Part shown: positions 50,181-58,896 of the stretch, one piece after another | How positions within the stretch are numbered: position 1 is the first letter of the stretch | Layout of the letters: every line of letters begins with the position of its first letter | From: CAYGBW01 sp964348185 | Lineage (GTDB): Bacteria; Desulfobacterota; BSN033; WVXP01 | DNA length: 64,000 nucleotides | NCBI GenBank assembly: GCA_964348185.1 | Contig: CAYGBW010000093.1 | Coordinates: 1-64,000 of the forward strand | Direction: 5' to 3' | Notes under the pieces: generated by a model | What the model was told of the DNA's origin: nothing | The model's input: only the letters and a program-made list of their open reading frames with translations | Databases searched by the model: none | Position numbers and translations under genes: made by a program

Positions 50181-51155
50181 TTATTTCGGGTTATCGAAAA
50201 ACGCGAGATCTTCCGCTTTTGGATATCGGCTCCTTCCATAACCGGTCAGGCTCTGGGCGGCAAGTCGCGTGCCGAAACAACCACAATCCATGAGAGGACG
50301 ACTCATCAGGAGGCCAGCCAGAAATCCGGCGTTGAATACATCTCCGGCCCCGGTATTGTCGATCACCTCCGCTCGTTCGGCAGGAAGGTCACACACCTGG
50401 TCATGAGAAACGATATGGACGCCCCGCTCTCCCCGTTTGCATACGACGATTGAGGGGCCCAGTTCAAGGAGACGCTGGCTACCCTCAGCGAAGTTCAGCC
50501 CCGTCAGCATTTCAACCTCGCTCTCCGTCACAAAAACAAGGGAGCTTCTCTGAAAAAGAGGCTTCAGATACTCCACTCCCCGGCGGGCATAAACCTCACC
50601 CGGATCAAAGCTGATCTGAGTCGGAGGACAAACCTTCTCAACCAATGCCCGCTGAGCAAGAAAGGGCTTCTCCCCCGCGAACGAAGTGAGATGAACATAC
50701 CGGGCATGGGTCGCGTAGGCGAAATCGATCTCTTCAGGAGAGAGGGTGTCATTGGTATTGGGTTCCAGGAGAATTGCCCGATCTTGGTTCCCATCGAGAA
50801 TGCACAGGCACCTTCCGCTCACCCCTGCGGAAACCACCCCTCGGAGGTCCACGCCCCCCATCTCGGCGAGCATTCTCTTGCCCTCGGCGTCTCTGCCCAC
50901 CTTACCCACAAATCCTGTTTTGAATCCCATCCCGGACAGGGCAACAAGGGTATTGGCGGCCGACCCCCCTCCATTCATCGATTTCAAGACGCCCCTCTCC
51001 TCCACCCTGCGCAAAACCCGTGAAAACTCTTCTGATCGTGCACACCACTCGCCGCCGGGCGAGAGGTCGATCCCTTCACCAGAGATGGCCGAGAGGGAGT
51101 CCACCTTGTAGATCAGATCCAGATTAAAGGGGCCACATCCGATCACGTCCAGCAT
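50181..51155 (-). CDS. PfkB family carbohydrate/nucleoside kinase
   Basis: A 324-residue ribokinase-family kinase. It has GPFNLDLIYKVD at the N-terminus, the first signature GGSAANTLVALSGMGFKTGFVGKVG (about 60-85, split), and the second signature with the catalytic base in DNTGAGDVFNAGFLAGL. The substrate cannot be read. It begins a run of minus-strand genes with the formyltransferase-like and HAD genes. Confidence 0.9.
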   Translation of the reverse strand: MLDVIGCGPFNLDLIYKVDSLSAISGEGIDLSPGGEWCARSEEFSRVLRRVEERGVLKSMNGGGSAANTLVALSGMGFKTGFVGKVGRDAEGKRMLAEMGGVDLRGVVSAGVSGRCLCILDGNQDRAILLEPNTNDTLSPEEIDFAYATHARYVHLTSFAGEKPFLAQRALVEKVCPPTQISFDPGEVYARRGVEYLKPLFQRSSLVFVTESEVEMLTGLNFAEGSQRLLELGPSIVVCKRGERGVHIVSHDQVCDLPAERAEVIDNTGAGDVFNAGFLAGLLMSRPLMDCGCFGTRLAAQSLTGYGRSRYPKAEDLAFFDNPK

Positions 51156-51199
51156 ACAACCACCCTTCGCCGACTTCCCCCCTGCTTTTCAGCTATAGA

Positions 51200-51228
51200 A
51201 CCATAATATAACTCGAAGCAAATTTCAA
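51200..51228 (-). promoter_or_regulatory. Probable promoter of the PfkB kinase gene
   Basis: On the minus strand: TTGAAA (51228-51223), 17 bp, TATGGT (51205-51200), about 45 bp before the ATG. The -35 is good, the -10 moderate. Confidence 0.45.
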
Positions 51229-51341
51229 CGAAATCGGGGAGGCCTTGCCTCACCGTTCTGGCTCCTGACTCCTCGGTTCTGACTTCTGCCCTTTGGCTCG
51301 CCAGGATCGCCTGGAACGTGCTGGACGAAGGCGACCTTCCA

Positions 51342-51371
51342 TTGCCCGAAGATTTGTGTTACAGGTATAAG
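51342..51371 (+). promoter_or_regulatory. Probable promoter of the isochorismatase-like gene at 51408
   Basis: TTGCCC (51342-51347), an 18-bp spacer and TATAAG (51366-51371), with the start expected about 30 nt before the ATG. Confidence 0.5.
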
Positions 51372-51407
51372 AAAGACCGTGTCTGAACGGGGAAGGCATC
51401 GTAGCCA

Positions 51408-51971
51408 ATGGATCCAGAGGATTTTTGTCTCGACAGGAGTCGGGTCCTATTTGTTGTCACGGACGTTCAGGAGGCTCTCGCGGCGGCCATGAAACCCGAG
51501 GTCGCCAGGGACGTGATCCGAAATATTGGAATCCTCATCGAAGTGGCCAAGACCTTTCGCCTCCCCATTCTCCTCACCGAGCAATACCCCAAGGGACTCA
51601 AGAGAACGGTTCAGCCGATCCGCGAGGCTCTGGGCCCTCTCGAACCGGTTGAGAAGCTGACTTTCAGTTGCTTAAGAGACGAAGGGTTCATGGAAAGACT
51701 CTCCAACAAGCCTTCAGATCAAGCGGTTGTGATGGGCATGGAAACCCATGTTTGTGTTTTTCAAACGGTTGTGGATCTTCTGTCCCGTGGATATGGCGTC
51801 CAGGTGCCACGAGATGCGGTCTGTTCGCGGCGCAAGCAGAACTGGATCACCGGGCTTTCACTGATGGAGCGGGCAGGGGCGTTGATCACTTCGACAGAAA
51901 CCATCGCCTTCCAACTCCTCGAAAGGGCTGGCACCGATGCGTTCAAGGCACTTGCGCCCCTCTTGAAGTAA
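51408..51971 (+). CDS. Isochorismatase family cysteine hydrolase (YcaC-like)
   Basis: A 187-residue cysteine hydrolase. The catalytic Asp lies in LFVVTDVQEAL, the Lys in PVEKLTFSCL, and the Cys in VVMGMETHVCVFQTVVDL with its cis-peptide. It is shorter than and different from the isochorismatase-like protein at 38929-39570 and closer to the YcaC/RutB-like hydrolases. The substrate is unknown. The membrane/DUF4332 gene follows after 56 bp on the same strand. Confidence 0.88.
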   Translation: MDPEDFCLDRSRVLFVVTDVQEALAAAMKPEVARDVIRNIGILIEVAKTFRLPILLTEQYPKGLKRTVQPIREALGPLEPVEKLTFSCLRDEGFMERLSNKPSDQAVVMGMETHVCVFQTVVDLLSRGYGVQVPRDAVCSRRKQNWITGLSLMERAGALITSTETIAFQLLERAGTDAFKALAPLLK

Positions 51972-52027
51972 GCCAAGGCCACACGTCTTGCCCTTTCTTC
52001 TTCCTTGGCAGGTTATTCAGGAATGGG

Positions 52028-53374
52028 ATGAGAGAGAAACGGCTCAATATTCATGGCATGCTCGGAGCTGGGGTTCTTGTTGTAGCCCAGATCATGGTCT
52101 TTTTTCGCGTAGAGCCCTTTCTCTCCTGGTTCTACAGCTTTGCCTGGTGGTCTTACATCTTCATCGTGGACAGCCTCATCTACCGATTAAAGGGAAACTC
52201 CCTGATTCTGAGCCGAACCCGGGAGTTTTTTCTTATGATACCCTGGTCCTTTACCGTCTGGCTCTTTTTCGAGATGGTGAATCTCGTGATGGGGAACTGG
52301 TACTATGTCAACGTGCCAAACAGCGCTCTGGTCAGACTGCTCGGGTACGGCATATCCTTTGGGACGGTCTTGCCGGGGATCTTCGAAACGACGGAACTCC
52401 TGGAAACTCTCGGTTTCTTCAGAAAGGCCTCAGTCTCCCGGATCAGGGTGACGCCCAGATGGTACGGGGCATTTCTGGCAACAGGCAGTCTGTTTCTGTT
52501 TCTCCCCTTGGTTGTCCCCAGATATACCTTTCCCCTCATCTGGGGGAGCCTCATTTTTCTCCTTGAGCCGATAAATCATCGGTTTGGGGGGAAGTCGCTC
52601 CTTGCTGAATGGGAAAGGGGAAGTCTGAGAAAGTTCTCCCTCCTTCTCCTATCCGGATTGATCTGTGGAGGTCTATGGGAATTCTGGAATTTTTGGGCAA
52701 GGACCAAATGGGTCTACACGGTTCCCTTTTTCGATGAGCTCAAGCTGTTTGAGATGCCTGCGCTCGGTTTTCTGGGTTTCCCCCCCTTTGCTGTGGAGTG
52801 CTACGTCCTCTACAACTTCATTTCCCTTTTCCGCCATGGACGGGGGTGGGAAGTGGATGCCTACAGAACCCATGACGACCCAAAGACCTCTCATGGCCTG
52901 CGGCTGATCGCGACCCTCTCGATCCTTGTCTTTTATGTCCTCTCCACCAGAGCTGTCGACCGCTACACCGTCAGCTCCACCGTGGCCCTTTTCGCCGATT
53001 TTCCCTCCCTTACGACCGAGGAGAGGAAGCATCTTGAGCGCCTCGATCTCCACACGGCCGACGATCTGGTGCATCGGACCCGGACTCAAGCGGGTTACAA
53101 GCGGACTCTCGGGGAATTGAAACTGCCCCCGGGTCGGTTGGACGAGCTGATCAGGCAGGCCAAACTCATCGACGTCAAGGGCCTCGGTATCGGCAATTTC
53201 TTGCTCTTGGAGAAGGCAGGAATCGATTCGGTGGAAGTCCTTGCCCAGGAAAATCCAGAAGGACTTCATGAAAAGCTGCGGAGCGTGGCAGGGCCACAGC
53301 CTTCAACCAGGCCTCCCTCCCGAGCCAAGACGAAGGTCTGGATCATGGAGGCTCGCCGGAGAATGGCGAATTGA
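52028..53374 (+). CDS. Polytopic membrane protein with C-terminal DUF4332/HhH-like domain
   Basis: A 448-residue protein. The N-terminal 320 residues hold 8-9 hydrophobic helices rich in Trp and Phe, with conserved-looking NLVMGNWYYVNVP and GGLWEFWNFWARTKWVY motifs at membrane edges. The C-terminal part (about 335-425) is soluble and resembles DUF4332, a double helix-hairpin-helix domain (LIDVKGLGIGNFLLLEKAGIDSVEVL). The function is unknown. The ATG at 52028 is chosen because AGGA precedes it by 5 nt; the frame stays open upstream inside the previous gene. Confidence 0.8.
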   Translation: MREKRLNIHGMLGAGVLVVAQIMVFFRVEPFLSWFYSFAWWSYIFIVDSLIYRLKGNSLILSRTREFFLMIPWSFTVWLFFEMVNLVMGNWYYVNVPNSALVRLLGYGISFGTVLPGIFETTELLETLGFFRKASVSRIRVTPRWYGAFLATGSLFLFLPLVVPRYTFPLIWGSLIFLLEPINHRFGGKSLLAEWERGSLRKFSLLLLSGLICGGLWEFWNFWARTKWVYTVPFFDELKLFEMPALGFLGFPPFAVECYVLYNFISLFRHGRGWEVDAYRTHDDPKTSHGLRLIATLSILVFYVLSTRAVDRYTVSSTVALFADFPSLTTEERKHLERLDLHTADDLVHRTRTQAGYKRTLGELKLPPGRLDELIRQAKLIDVKGLGIGNFLLLEKAGIDSVEVLAQENPEGLHEKLRSVAGPQPSTRPPSRAKTKVWIMEARRRMAN

Positions 53375-53430
53375 CAGAAAGACCCCCTCTGCGCTCAAAT
53401 AAGAAGCGAATTCGATTCATAATCGTATTG

Positions 53431-53736
53431 AATATCGAATATCGAACAAGGAATTTCGAATCATGAAGTGCTTTTGATCTTTTTTCTAGCGGTTTCTATG
53501 CTTGTCACAAGAGTCGAAATCATCTCGTTATTCTCTTTGATCATGGGATCAAGCTTTGATAGAGGCTTTATCAAATTGGCCCTTACAATCCTCAGTAATC
53601 ATGGCTTGTTTCACGTAACTCTTTGAGGCATACTTCCATCTTGGGGATGAAGTCAGAACGACATTCCACGCTGTGAGCTTCACCGTTATTCTACGCTCGT
53701 TCGACATTCATTATTCCTTGTTCGATATTCGATATT
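53431..53736. repeat. Perfect 24-bp inverted repeat enclosing a decayed gene
   Basis: The left arm at 53431-53454 (beginning AATATCGAATATCGAAC) is exactly complementary to the right arm at 53713-53736 (ending TTCGATATTCGATATT). The arms are 258 bp apart and enclose a decayed four-helix-bundle gene. The arms and the segment are much more AT-rich than the neighbouring genes. The wider gene-free stretch runs from 53375 to 53824. Confidence 0.85.
53461..53711 (-). pseudogene. Decayed four-helix-bundle (23S rRNA IVS-type) protein gene
   Basis: Two pieces of one protein are readable on the minus strand in different frames: FIPKMEVCLKELRETSHDY, then LRIVRANLIKPLSKLDPMI with ENNEMISTLVTSIETARKK to a UGA at 53461. 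Both match the small four-helix-bundle proteins of the S23 family, which occur in rRNA intervening sequences and in dispersed intergenic copies. A UAG seven codons after the first ATG and a frameshift between the pieces inactivate it. Confidence 0.75.
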
Positions 53737-53824
53737 CTAGACCTCATCAGAATTTGCTGAAATACCCGAACCACCTAACGAGACCATATTCATCGCTTAA
53801 TTGAACGCTTATGGAGAAGACCCC

Positions 53825-54622
53825 TCAGGGGAACTCCTCCCAGAGATGTTTCAATTTCTCCAGGCTCATCCTGAGATAGTCCCGATCCCTTGAAAAAACC
53901 TCTACGGTCAGGGTGTCGTCGTAACCCGAGCGCTTCAACTGGCTCAGGATTCGATGGAAATCGATAACGCCGGCTCCGACGGGCAGATGATTGTCCTCTT
54001 TGCCAAAGTTATCATTGGCGTGAACATGGTGGATTCGATTCCCGAGAACGTGAATGAATTCCAGAGCGTTGTTCAACCCTCCAGCGAGGGAGGCGTGGCC
54101 GACATCGAGGGTGATGCCGAGATCTGGGAATTCCTCAAAGACGGCCCTGAACTCCCCTGGAGTCGTGAAAGAACCGGATTTGGCAAACATGTTTTCCACA
54201 CATACGGTGATGTTCAAGACCCTGGCACGCTCAAGAATCTCCTTCAGGCTAGAGAGACCATGTTTTCTCGCTTTTTCCGGGACGAATTTTCCCAACCCCG
54301 TTACAAGGGCGGGATGGAGGACGGCCTTTTCGATCCCTAGCTCCGACGCCACCTCCAGGGCAGCGAGGGTCTCTTCGACCGATGCTCGCCGAATGCTCTC
54401 TGAAAGATCAGCCGTGGAGACAAAGGTGGGCATGTGAGCGATCATCCCCATGCCGTAGTGCCCGATGACTCTGGCGATATCCTCCCGGAGCTTACGCAGT
54501 TTCCCGGGAAAGGCTTCTGGAGGGTCCATGGATATCTCAACATAGTCAAATCCGAGACGGCCCAGCTCCTCAATCTCCTTAACCACCGGCTTGATCGGGA
54601 AATTCATGGCCCCGTATTTCAT
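53825..54622 (-). CDS. Sugar phosphate isomerase/epimerase-type TIM-barrel protein
   Basis: A 265-residue AP endonuclease 2/xylose isomerase-like TIM barrel. Metal-site motifs are VEISMDP near the start, MIAHMPTFVS, KAVLHPAL, CVENMF with Glu, TLDVGHAS, HHVHANDNF and a late VEVFSRD Glu. These are the His/Glu/Asp ligands of this family. It may be an isomerase, epimerase or an endonuclease IV-like enzyme; the substrate is unknown. The ATG at 54622 has AAGGGA upstream and overlaps the stop of the DUF4911 gene (ATGA). Confidence 0.88.
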   Translation of the reverse strand: MKYGAMNFPIKPVVKEIEELGRLGFDYVEISMDPPEAFPGKLRKLREDIARVIGHYGMGMIAHMPTFVSTADLSESIRRASVEETLAALEVASELGIEKAVLHPALVTGLGKFVPEKARKHGLSSLKEILERARVLNITVCVENMFAKSGSFTTPGEFRAVFEEFPDLGITLDVGHASLAGGLNNALEFIHVLGNRIHHVHANDNFGKEDNHLPVGAGVIDFHRILSQLKRSGYDDTLTVEVFSRDRDYLRMSLEKLKHLWEEFP

Positions 54623-54921
54623 ACTGAATCCCTTCTCTCTGGTATGAAATCCTTGCGCTTTGACGGCTTCCCTTTTCCTGGAAGAATCATGAAGCGGGGT
54701 TCCCGGGGGGGGCTCATCGGCACAATGGCGATCTCGCCTTGAAGGGAGTCGATGAGTTCTTCTACCTCTTCCATGAGGTCGGGGGGAATCATCCATTCCA
54801 CGATCCCCTCCTCTGGGTCCACAGTCCTCAGGACGGCCAGCCCCTCATAGGCGTCCACGATGAACTTGACGTAGGCCATCTCCTGAGGATTCACCCTGAA
54901 GTATCTCTGGACGGTGTTCAT
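54619..54921 (-). CDS. DUF4911 family protein
   Basis: A 100-residue protein with the DUF4911 pattern RYFRVNPQEMAYVKFIVDAYEGLAVLRTVDPEEGIVEW at residues 6-44, read in parts. It ends with a basic tail. The family is small and, as I know it, typical of Desulfobacterota; the fold resembles an ACT-like ferredoxin fold, function unknown. The stop overlaps the TIM-barrel gene start, so the two are translated together. Confidence 0.75.
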   Translation of the reverse strand: MNTVQRYFRVNPQEMAYVKFIVDAYEGLAVLRTVDPEEGIVEWMIPPDLMEEVEELIDSLQGEIAIVPMSPPREPRFMILPGKGKPSKRKDFIPERRDSV

Positions 54922-54986
54922 AGAGGCTTTGCTTCCTCTAATAACGGGAAAACGGGGACAAGCCGTTACGCTTTCACCTCAGGCCC

Positions 54987-55790
54987 TCAAGGGGTGTAGA
55001 AGGCGAGCGCCTCGGGTACCCAATGCTCGATCTGGGCGATACGTTTTTCATCCGCAGGATGGGTGGAGAGGAAGGGGGGTGGTTTACGGCCGTCCCCTTT
55101 TGCCATTCGTTGCCAAAAACCGATCGCTTCCCTGGGATCGTATCCTGCCTTGGCCATCAGGACCAGCCCGATGCGATCAGCCTCTGACTCCTGCCCTCTG
55201 CTGTGGGGAAGCAGCACCCCCACGGTTGCTCCAACCCCGTAAGCGACGTTTATCGCCCTTGCCGTCTCTGGGCTCTGGTCCGCGATCGCCACGTTAAGTG
55301 CTACCGCCCCCAATTGGGTCAGAAGATACTCGCTCATCCTTTCGGCCCCATGACGGGCAAGGGCATGGCCGACCTCATGGCCGATGACCGTGGCCAACCC
55401 CGCCTCGTCTCGGGTGTACTTCAAAATCCCTGTGTAAACCGCTATCTTCCCTCCTGGAAGGGCAAAAGCGTTTACTGTTTTTTCATCTTCAATCACGTTG
55501 AATTCCCACTTATAGTCCCTGGCGATGGGATAATCACGGCTCGTCACCCGGGCAATGTCCCATCCGACCTCGTTGACCCTATCAATGATTTTCTTGTCTT
55601 GAGAGAGCTTCGACTTGCTCAAAATCTCGCGATAGGATTTTAGCCCCATTTCGGTTTCCTGGGAGGGGGAAATCAGGATGAGTTGTTGTCTGCCCGTGAC
55701 GGGAGCTGTCGCACATCCCAAGATGAGAGATAGAAGCAGGGCCATCGCTGGCCAATCGACACGCGCTCTGAGGGATGCTTTCTTGATCAC
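54987..55790 (-). CDS. M48 family metallopeptidase, lipoprotein (LoiP/BepA-like)
   Basis: A 267-residue zinc peptidase of envelope quality control. The N-terminus is a lipoprotein signal (LLLSLILGC, lipobox Cys near residue 25). The zinc site is HEVGH in TVIGHEVGHALARHGAERMS, with the third ligand Glu in SRGQESEADRIGLVLM, as in M48. The final part FLSTHPADEKRIAQIE is the usual C-terminal signature. GTG at 55790 with GGAGGG upstream is preferred; an in-frame ATG at 55865 would place 25 residues before the signal. It is upstream of the DUF4911 gene by 65 bp. Confidence 0.9.
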   Translation of the reverse strand: MIKKASLRARVDWPAMALLLSLILGCATAPVTGRQQLILISPSQETEMGLKSYREILSKSKLSQDKKIIDRVNEVGWDIARVTSRDYPIARDYKWEFNVIEDEKTVNAFALPGGKIAVYTGILKYTRDEAGLATVIGHEVGHALARHGAERMSEYLLTQLGAVALNVAIADQSPETARAINVAYGVGATVGVLLPHSRGQESEADRIGLVLMAKAGYDPREAIGFWQRMAKGDGRKPPPFLSTHPADEKRIAQIEHWVPEALAFYTP

Positions 55791-56047
55791 AGGCCGCCCT
55801 CCGCAGTTGAGCTGGCCATTCCGACCTGACGAAAGGTGAAAGGCTTTTCGTAAGATTTCATTCAAGAAACCGTTTCAGAAAACCGAATAGATAAACGGGT
55901 CCCTTCACTTTCTATGATACTACAATTTCTTGAGCAAGGGAACCAACGGGCCTGATCCCCATCGTTACTAAAAAACCAAGTCGTCGTCCAATTGACCGAA
56001 GCTATGAATTGTGCTAATTATATAGGTAGACAATTTCAAGGCAGCCG

Positions 56048-57802
56048 ATGAAAAGCGTTCCTTTTTTCCCCATTCTGGTCACACTGTTGTTTTTCTCCCT
56101 TGCCCAGTCCTGTATCCAGGTCCCCGCGGGCACATCGAGGCCCGGGACAGAACAGATCTCGCTACAGAGGGCTCGCAACGATGAGAGGGAGGTTAACTCC
56201 AAGGCCTATTTTCATTATGTGGCGGCTCAGATCAAACGCAACAGAGGCCTTCTGGATGAGGCTATCGAGGATCTCAAGAAAGCCATCCTGTACGACTCCG
56301 AGTCCTTCATGCTGAGATTAGAGCTCTCCCGTCTGTATATCAATAAAGGACTGATGGACCAGGCGGTCGAGGAGTGCTTGGAAGCGATCGCCCTGGAGCC
56401 CGAAAATATCGATGCCCTCCTGACCCTCGGGGGCATCTATTCTGCCCAGAATGAAACCGAACTCGCTGTGGAACAATACAGGAAGGTCCTGGCCATTGAT
56501 CCCACGAATCGCCATGCCTTCCGTTATCTGGGCGACCTCTACTACTCCACAAAACAATACCCAAAGGCGATCGAGCTTCTGAATCGTTTCGTGGAGATTG
56601 AGCCGAATTCAATCCTCGGGTACTACTATCTCGGGCGTATTCATGCGGAAACGGAGCAGTTCCAAGAGGCGGAGGCCAACTATTTGAAAGCCCTTGAGAT
56701 TGACCCTTCGTTTGTCTCCGCTCTGAACGATCTGGCCACCCTCTACGCGGTCACAGAGAAGCCTGAAAAGGCCATTGAATACTTCAACCGAGTTCTGTCC
56801 ATGGACCCCAACAACAGGAGAGCCAGAGCCGGCCTGGGTCAGATCTATATGAAAGCGAAGCAGCTCGATGAGGCCGTCCGGCAATTCCGGGAGATTCAGA
56901 AGATTGACGACAATGACCTCAATATCCGGGTGATGTTGGGGGTCATATATTTCGAGCAGAAACGGTATGATGATGCCATTCTTGAGTTCAGATTTGTCCT
57001 TGCTGCGGCACCGAACAACCACCGGATTCGCTACTATCTCGCATCCACCTATCTCGAAAAAGAGGTCTTTGCGCAGGCTCTCGAGGAGTTTGAGAATATT
57101 CCTCCTGAATCTGACCTCTATGTGGATGCTCGAAAAAACATGGCCTACATTCTTCGAAAGCAGGACAAGATTCCCCAGGCCGTGGGGACGTTGAAAGAAG
57201 CCATCAAGCAGAAGCCCAAAACCGCCGAGCTTTACATCTATCTATCCACACTATATGAGAGGTTAGAGAAGTTTACCCAGGCTCTCCAAGCGCTGGAGGA
57301 AGCCCTGGCTTTTGATCCGGAGAATATTGAGATTGTTTTTCAGATGGGCGTTGTGTATGACAAACAGGGAAAAACAGAGAAGACCATAGAAGTCATGAAA
57401 TCGGTGATTCGTCAGAAGCCAGATCACGTCGATGCCCTCAACTACCTCGGATATACCTATGCCGACCGGAACATATACCTTAATGAGGCTCTTGAGTTGA
57501 TCCAGAGGGCCCTAGAGCTTCGGCCTGACAGTGGCTATATCGTCGATAGCCTCGGATGGGTTTACTACCGAAAGGGCGAGTATGACAGGGCCGTCAAGGA
57601 ACTTGAAAGGGCGGCAACCCTGACGCCGGATGATCCCATCATTAACGAACATCTTGGTGACGGATATCTCAAGCTCAATGAGAAAGTCAAAGCCTTGGAA
57701 CTCTACGAGAGGGCGTTACAGCTCAATCCAAAGACGGATCAGCTTGAAAAGCTGAAGAAAAAGATCAAAGCCCTGAAAGAGGAACGGAAAGGGTCCCGTT
57801 GA
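56048..57802 (+). CDS. TPR-repeat lipoprotein
   Basis: A 584-residue protein. It has a lipoprotein signal (FFSLAQSC, Cys near residue 22) and about 14 tetratricopeptide repeats from residue 55 to 580. Typical repeats read YFNRVLSMDPNNRRARAGLG and ALELIQRALELRPDSGYIVD, with the W-x-L-G-x-x-Y, A and P positions of TPRs. TPR lipoproteins bind protein partners at the periplasmic face of the membrane. The stop overlaps the TTG start of the LolB-like gene (TTGA), so the two are coupled. Confidence 0.93.
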   Translation: MKSVPFFPILVTLLFFSLAQSCIQVPAGTSRPGTEQISLQRARNDEREVNSKAYFHYVAAQIKRNRGLLDEAIEDLKKAILYDSESFMLRLELSRLYINKGLMDQAVEECLEAIALEPENIDALLTLGGIYSAQNETELAVEQYRKVLAIDPTNRHAFRYLGDLYYSTKQYPKAIELLNRFVEIEPNSILGYYYLGRIHAETEQFQEAEANYLKALEIDPSFVSALNDLATLYAVTEKPEKAIEYFNRVLSMDPNNRRARAGLGQIYMKAKQLDEAVRQFREIQKIDDNDLNIRVMLGVIYFEQKRYDDAILEFRFVLAAAPNNHRIRYYLASTYLEKEVFAQALEEFENIPPESDLYVDARKNMAYILRKQDKIPQAVGTLKEAIKQKPKTAELYIYLSTLYERLEKFTQALQALEEALAFDPENIEIVFQMGVVYDKQGKTEKTIEVMKSVIRQKPDHVDALNYLGYTYADRNIYLNEALELIQRALELRPDSGYIVDSLGWVYYRKGEYDRAVKELERAATLTPDDPIINEHLGDGYLKLNEKVKALELYERALQLNPKTDQLEKLKKKIKALKEERKGSR

Positions 57803-58617
57803 AAGCCTTTCTACGCCTTGTGCCGTTCATTCTCTCTGTTGCCATCCTCTGGGGCTGCTCTCTCGTCAGACATCCCCCCTCTCGACCGTCGATTCAGGCT
57901 CCTCAGCTACTAGAGAGAATGCGTGCGTCAAACGAAGGGATGAGATCCGTACGCGGCGTTGCGCGAATCGAACTGGTCTACCAGGGGGAAAAGGTCCGGA
58001 CTCGACAGGCAATCGCCCTTGCGAAACCAGGAATGATGCGGCTGGAAACACTGAGTTTTCTCAACCAACCGCTCTTGATCCTGGCCACGGACGGTGTGAC
58101 CCTGCAGGCCATCTCCCTGTCCGAGAATCGATTTTACAGGGGGACTGTTTCAACGGGTCTCAATCAGCTCACCCGTCTGGGGATGATGAGCAGCGAAGAT
58201 CTTGTCTCCCTCATCCTGGGGGAAATTCCCCCCGATGGGGATGGCGCTCTCCGGTATGATTCGCGCCGAAACCTCTATGAGCTTACCTTTCCCCCCTCGA
58301 TGAGATGGGAAACCCAGACCTTCTGGATTCACCCAGAGACGCTGAAGGTGGTAGAGGCGTCAAAAACCGACATCTTCACGAGGGAAGAGACCCGAGTCTC
58401 TTACAACAAATTCAGAAAGACAGACTCCGTGATCTTTCCGACCGAAATTGAGATCGAGGCTCCTGGAGAGAACAGCCGGATAGGGCTCAGTTTTCGAAAG
58501 ATCGAGATCAATCCCCCCCTGCCTCTGGATCTTTTCAGACTCTCCATCCCTCCAGGGGTTGAGGTGGTGGAAATGGAGGATCCCACCGGGTTGTTTCCTC
58601 CCGCCCTTTCGGAGTAG
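57799..58617 (+). CDS. LolB/DUF4292-like outer membrane lipoprotein
   Basis: A 272-residue lipoprotein (AILWGC, Cys near residue 20) starting with TTG inside the stop of the TPR gene. The fold reads as a LolA/LolB-type half barrel: MRSVRGVARIELVYQGEKVRTRQ, PGMMRLETLSFLNQPLL, and a late LPLDLFRLSIPPGVEVVEM. In Desulfobacterota such genes often follow a TPR lipoprotein gene. It may insert lipoproteins into the outer membrane; that role is inferred from fold only. Confidence 0.78.
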   Translation: MKAFLRLVPFILSVAILWGCSLVRHPPSRPSIQAPQLLERMRASNEGMRSVRGVARIELVYQGEKVRTRQAIALAKPGMMRLETLSFLNQPLLILATDGVTLQAISLSENRFYRGTVSTGLNQLTRLGMMSSEDLVSLILGEIPPDGDGALRYDSRRNLYELTFPPSMRWETQTFWIHPETLKVVEASKTDIFTREETRVSYNKFRKTDSVIFPTEIEIEAPGENSRIGLSFRKIEINPPLPLDLFRLSIPPGVEVVEMEDPTGLFPPALSE

Positions 58618-58656
58618 GGACACCACAACGTGTCAGGGACGACCGTGCAAGGGAGC

Positions 58657-58896
58657 TCATCCCCCGGCAACGGGAGGAAAAATGCTGAGGATGTCCCCGT
58701 CCTTTAACAGATCCTCTTCTTTTCCGTGAATGCCATTAATGAGAATGATCTTTGGATGATCTGTGGGGATCCCCAGGTTTCGAAGGATGTCAGTCACCCG
58801 TTCCGAACCGTTGACCGTTACCTTGCACGAGAACCTGTCACTCCCCTCTGGAAGATAATCTCGAAAATTGGCGAAAAGCTTCACTTCGATTTTCAT
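58657..58896 (-). CDS. MoaD/ThiS-family ubiquitin-like sulfur carrier
   Basis: A 79-residue beta-grasp protein (KIEVKLFANFRDYLPEGSD start) with the C-terminal ILSIFPPVAGG, ending in the Gly-Gly that is adenylated and thiocarboxylated. It resembles MoaD (molybdopterin synthase small subunit), and the formate dehydrogenase in this window needs that cofactor, though ThiS-like or tungsten-enzyme use is possible. The ATG at 58896 has GGAGA upstream. It converges with the LolB-like gene. Confidence 0.85.
   Translation of the reverse strand: MKIEVKLFANFRDYLPEGSDRFSCKVTVNGSERVTDILRNLGIPTDHPKIILINGIHGKEEDLLKDGDILSIFPPVAGG

Noticed and set aside
55992..56024. Promoter TTGACC ... TATATA before the TPR lipoprotein gene
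   Set aside because: The spacer would be 21 bp, too long for a sigma-70 promoter; no better pair was found.
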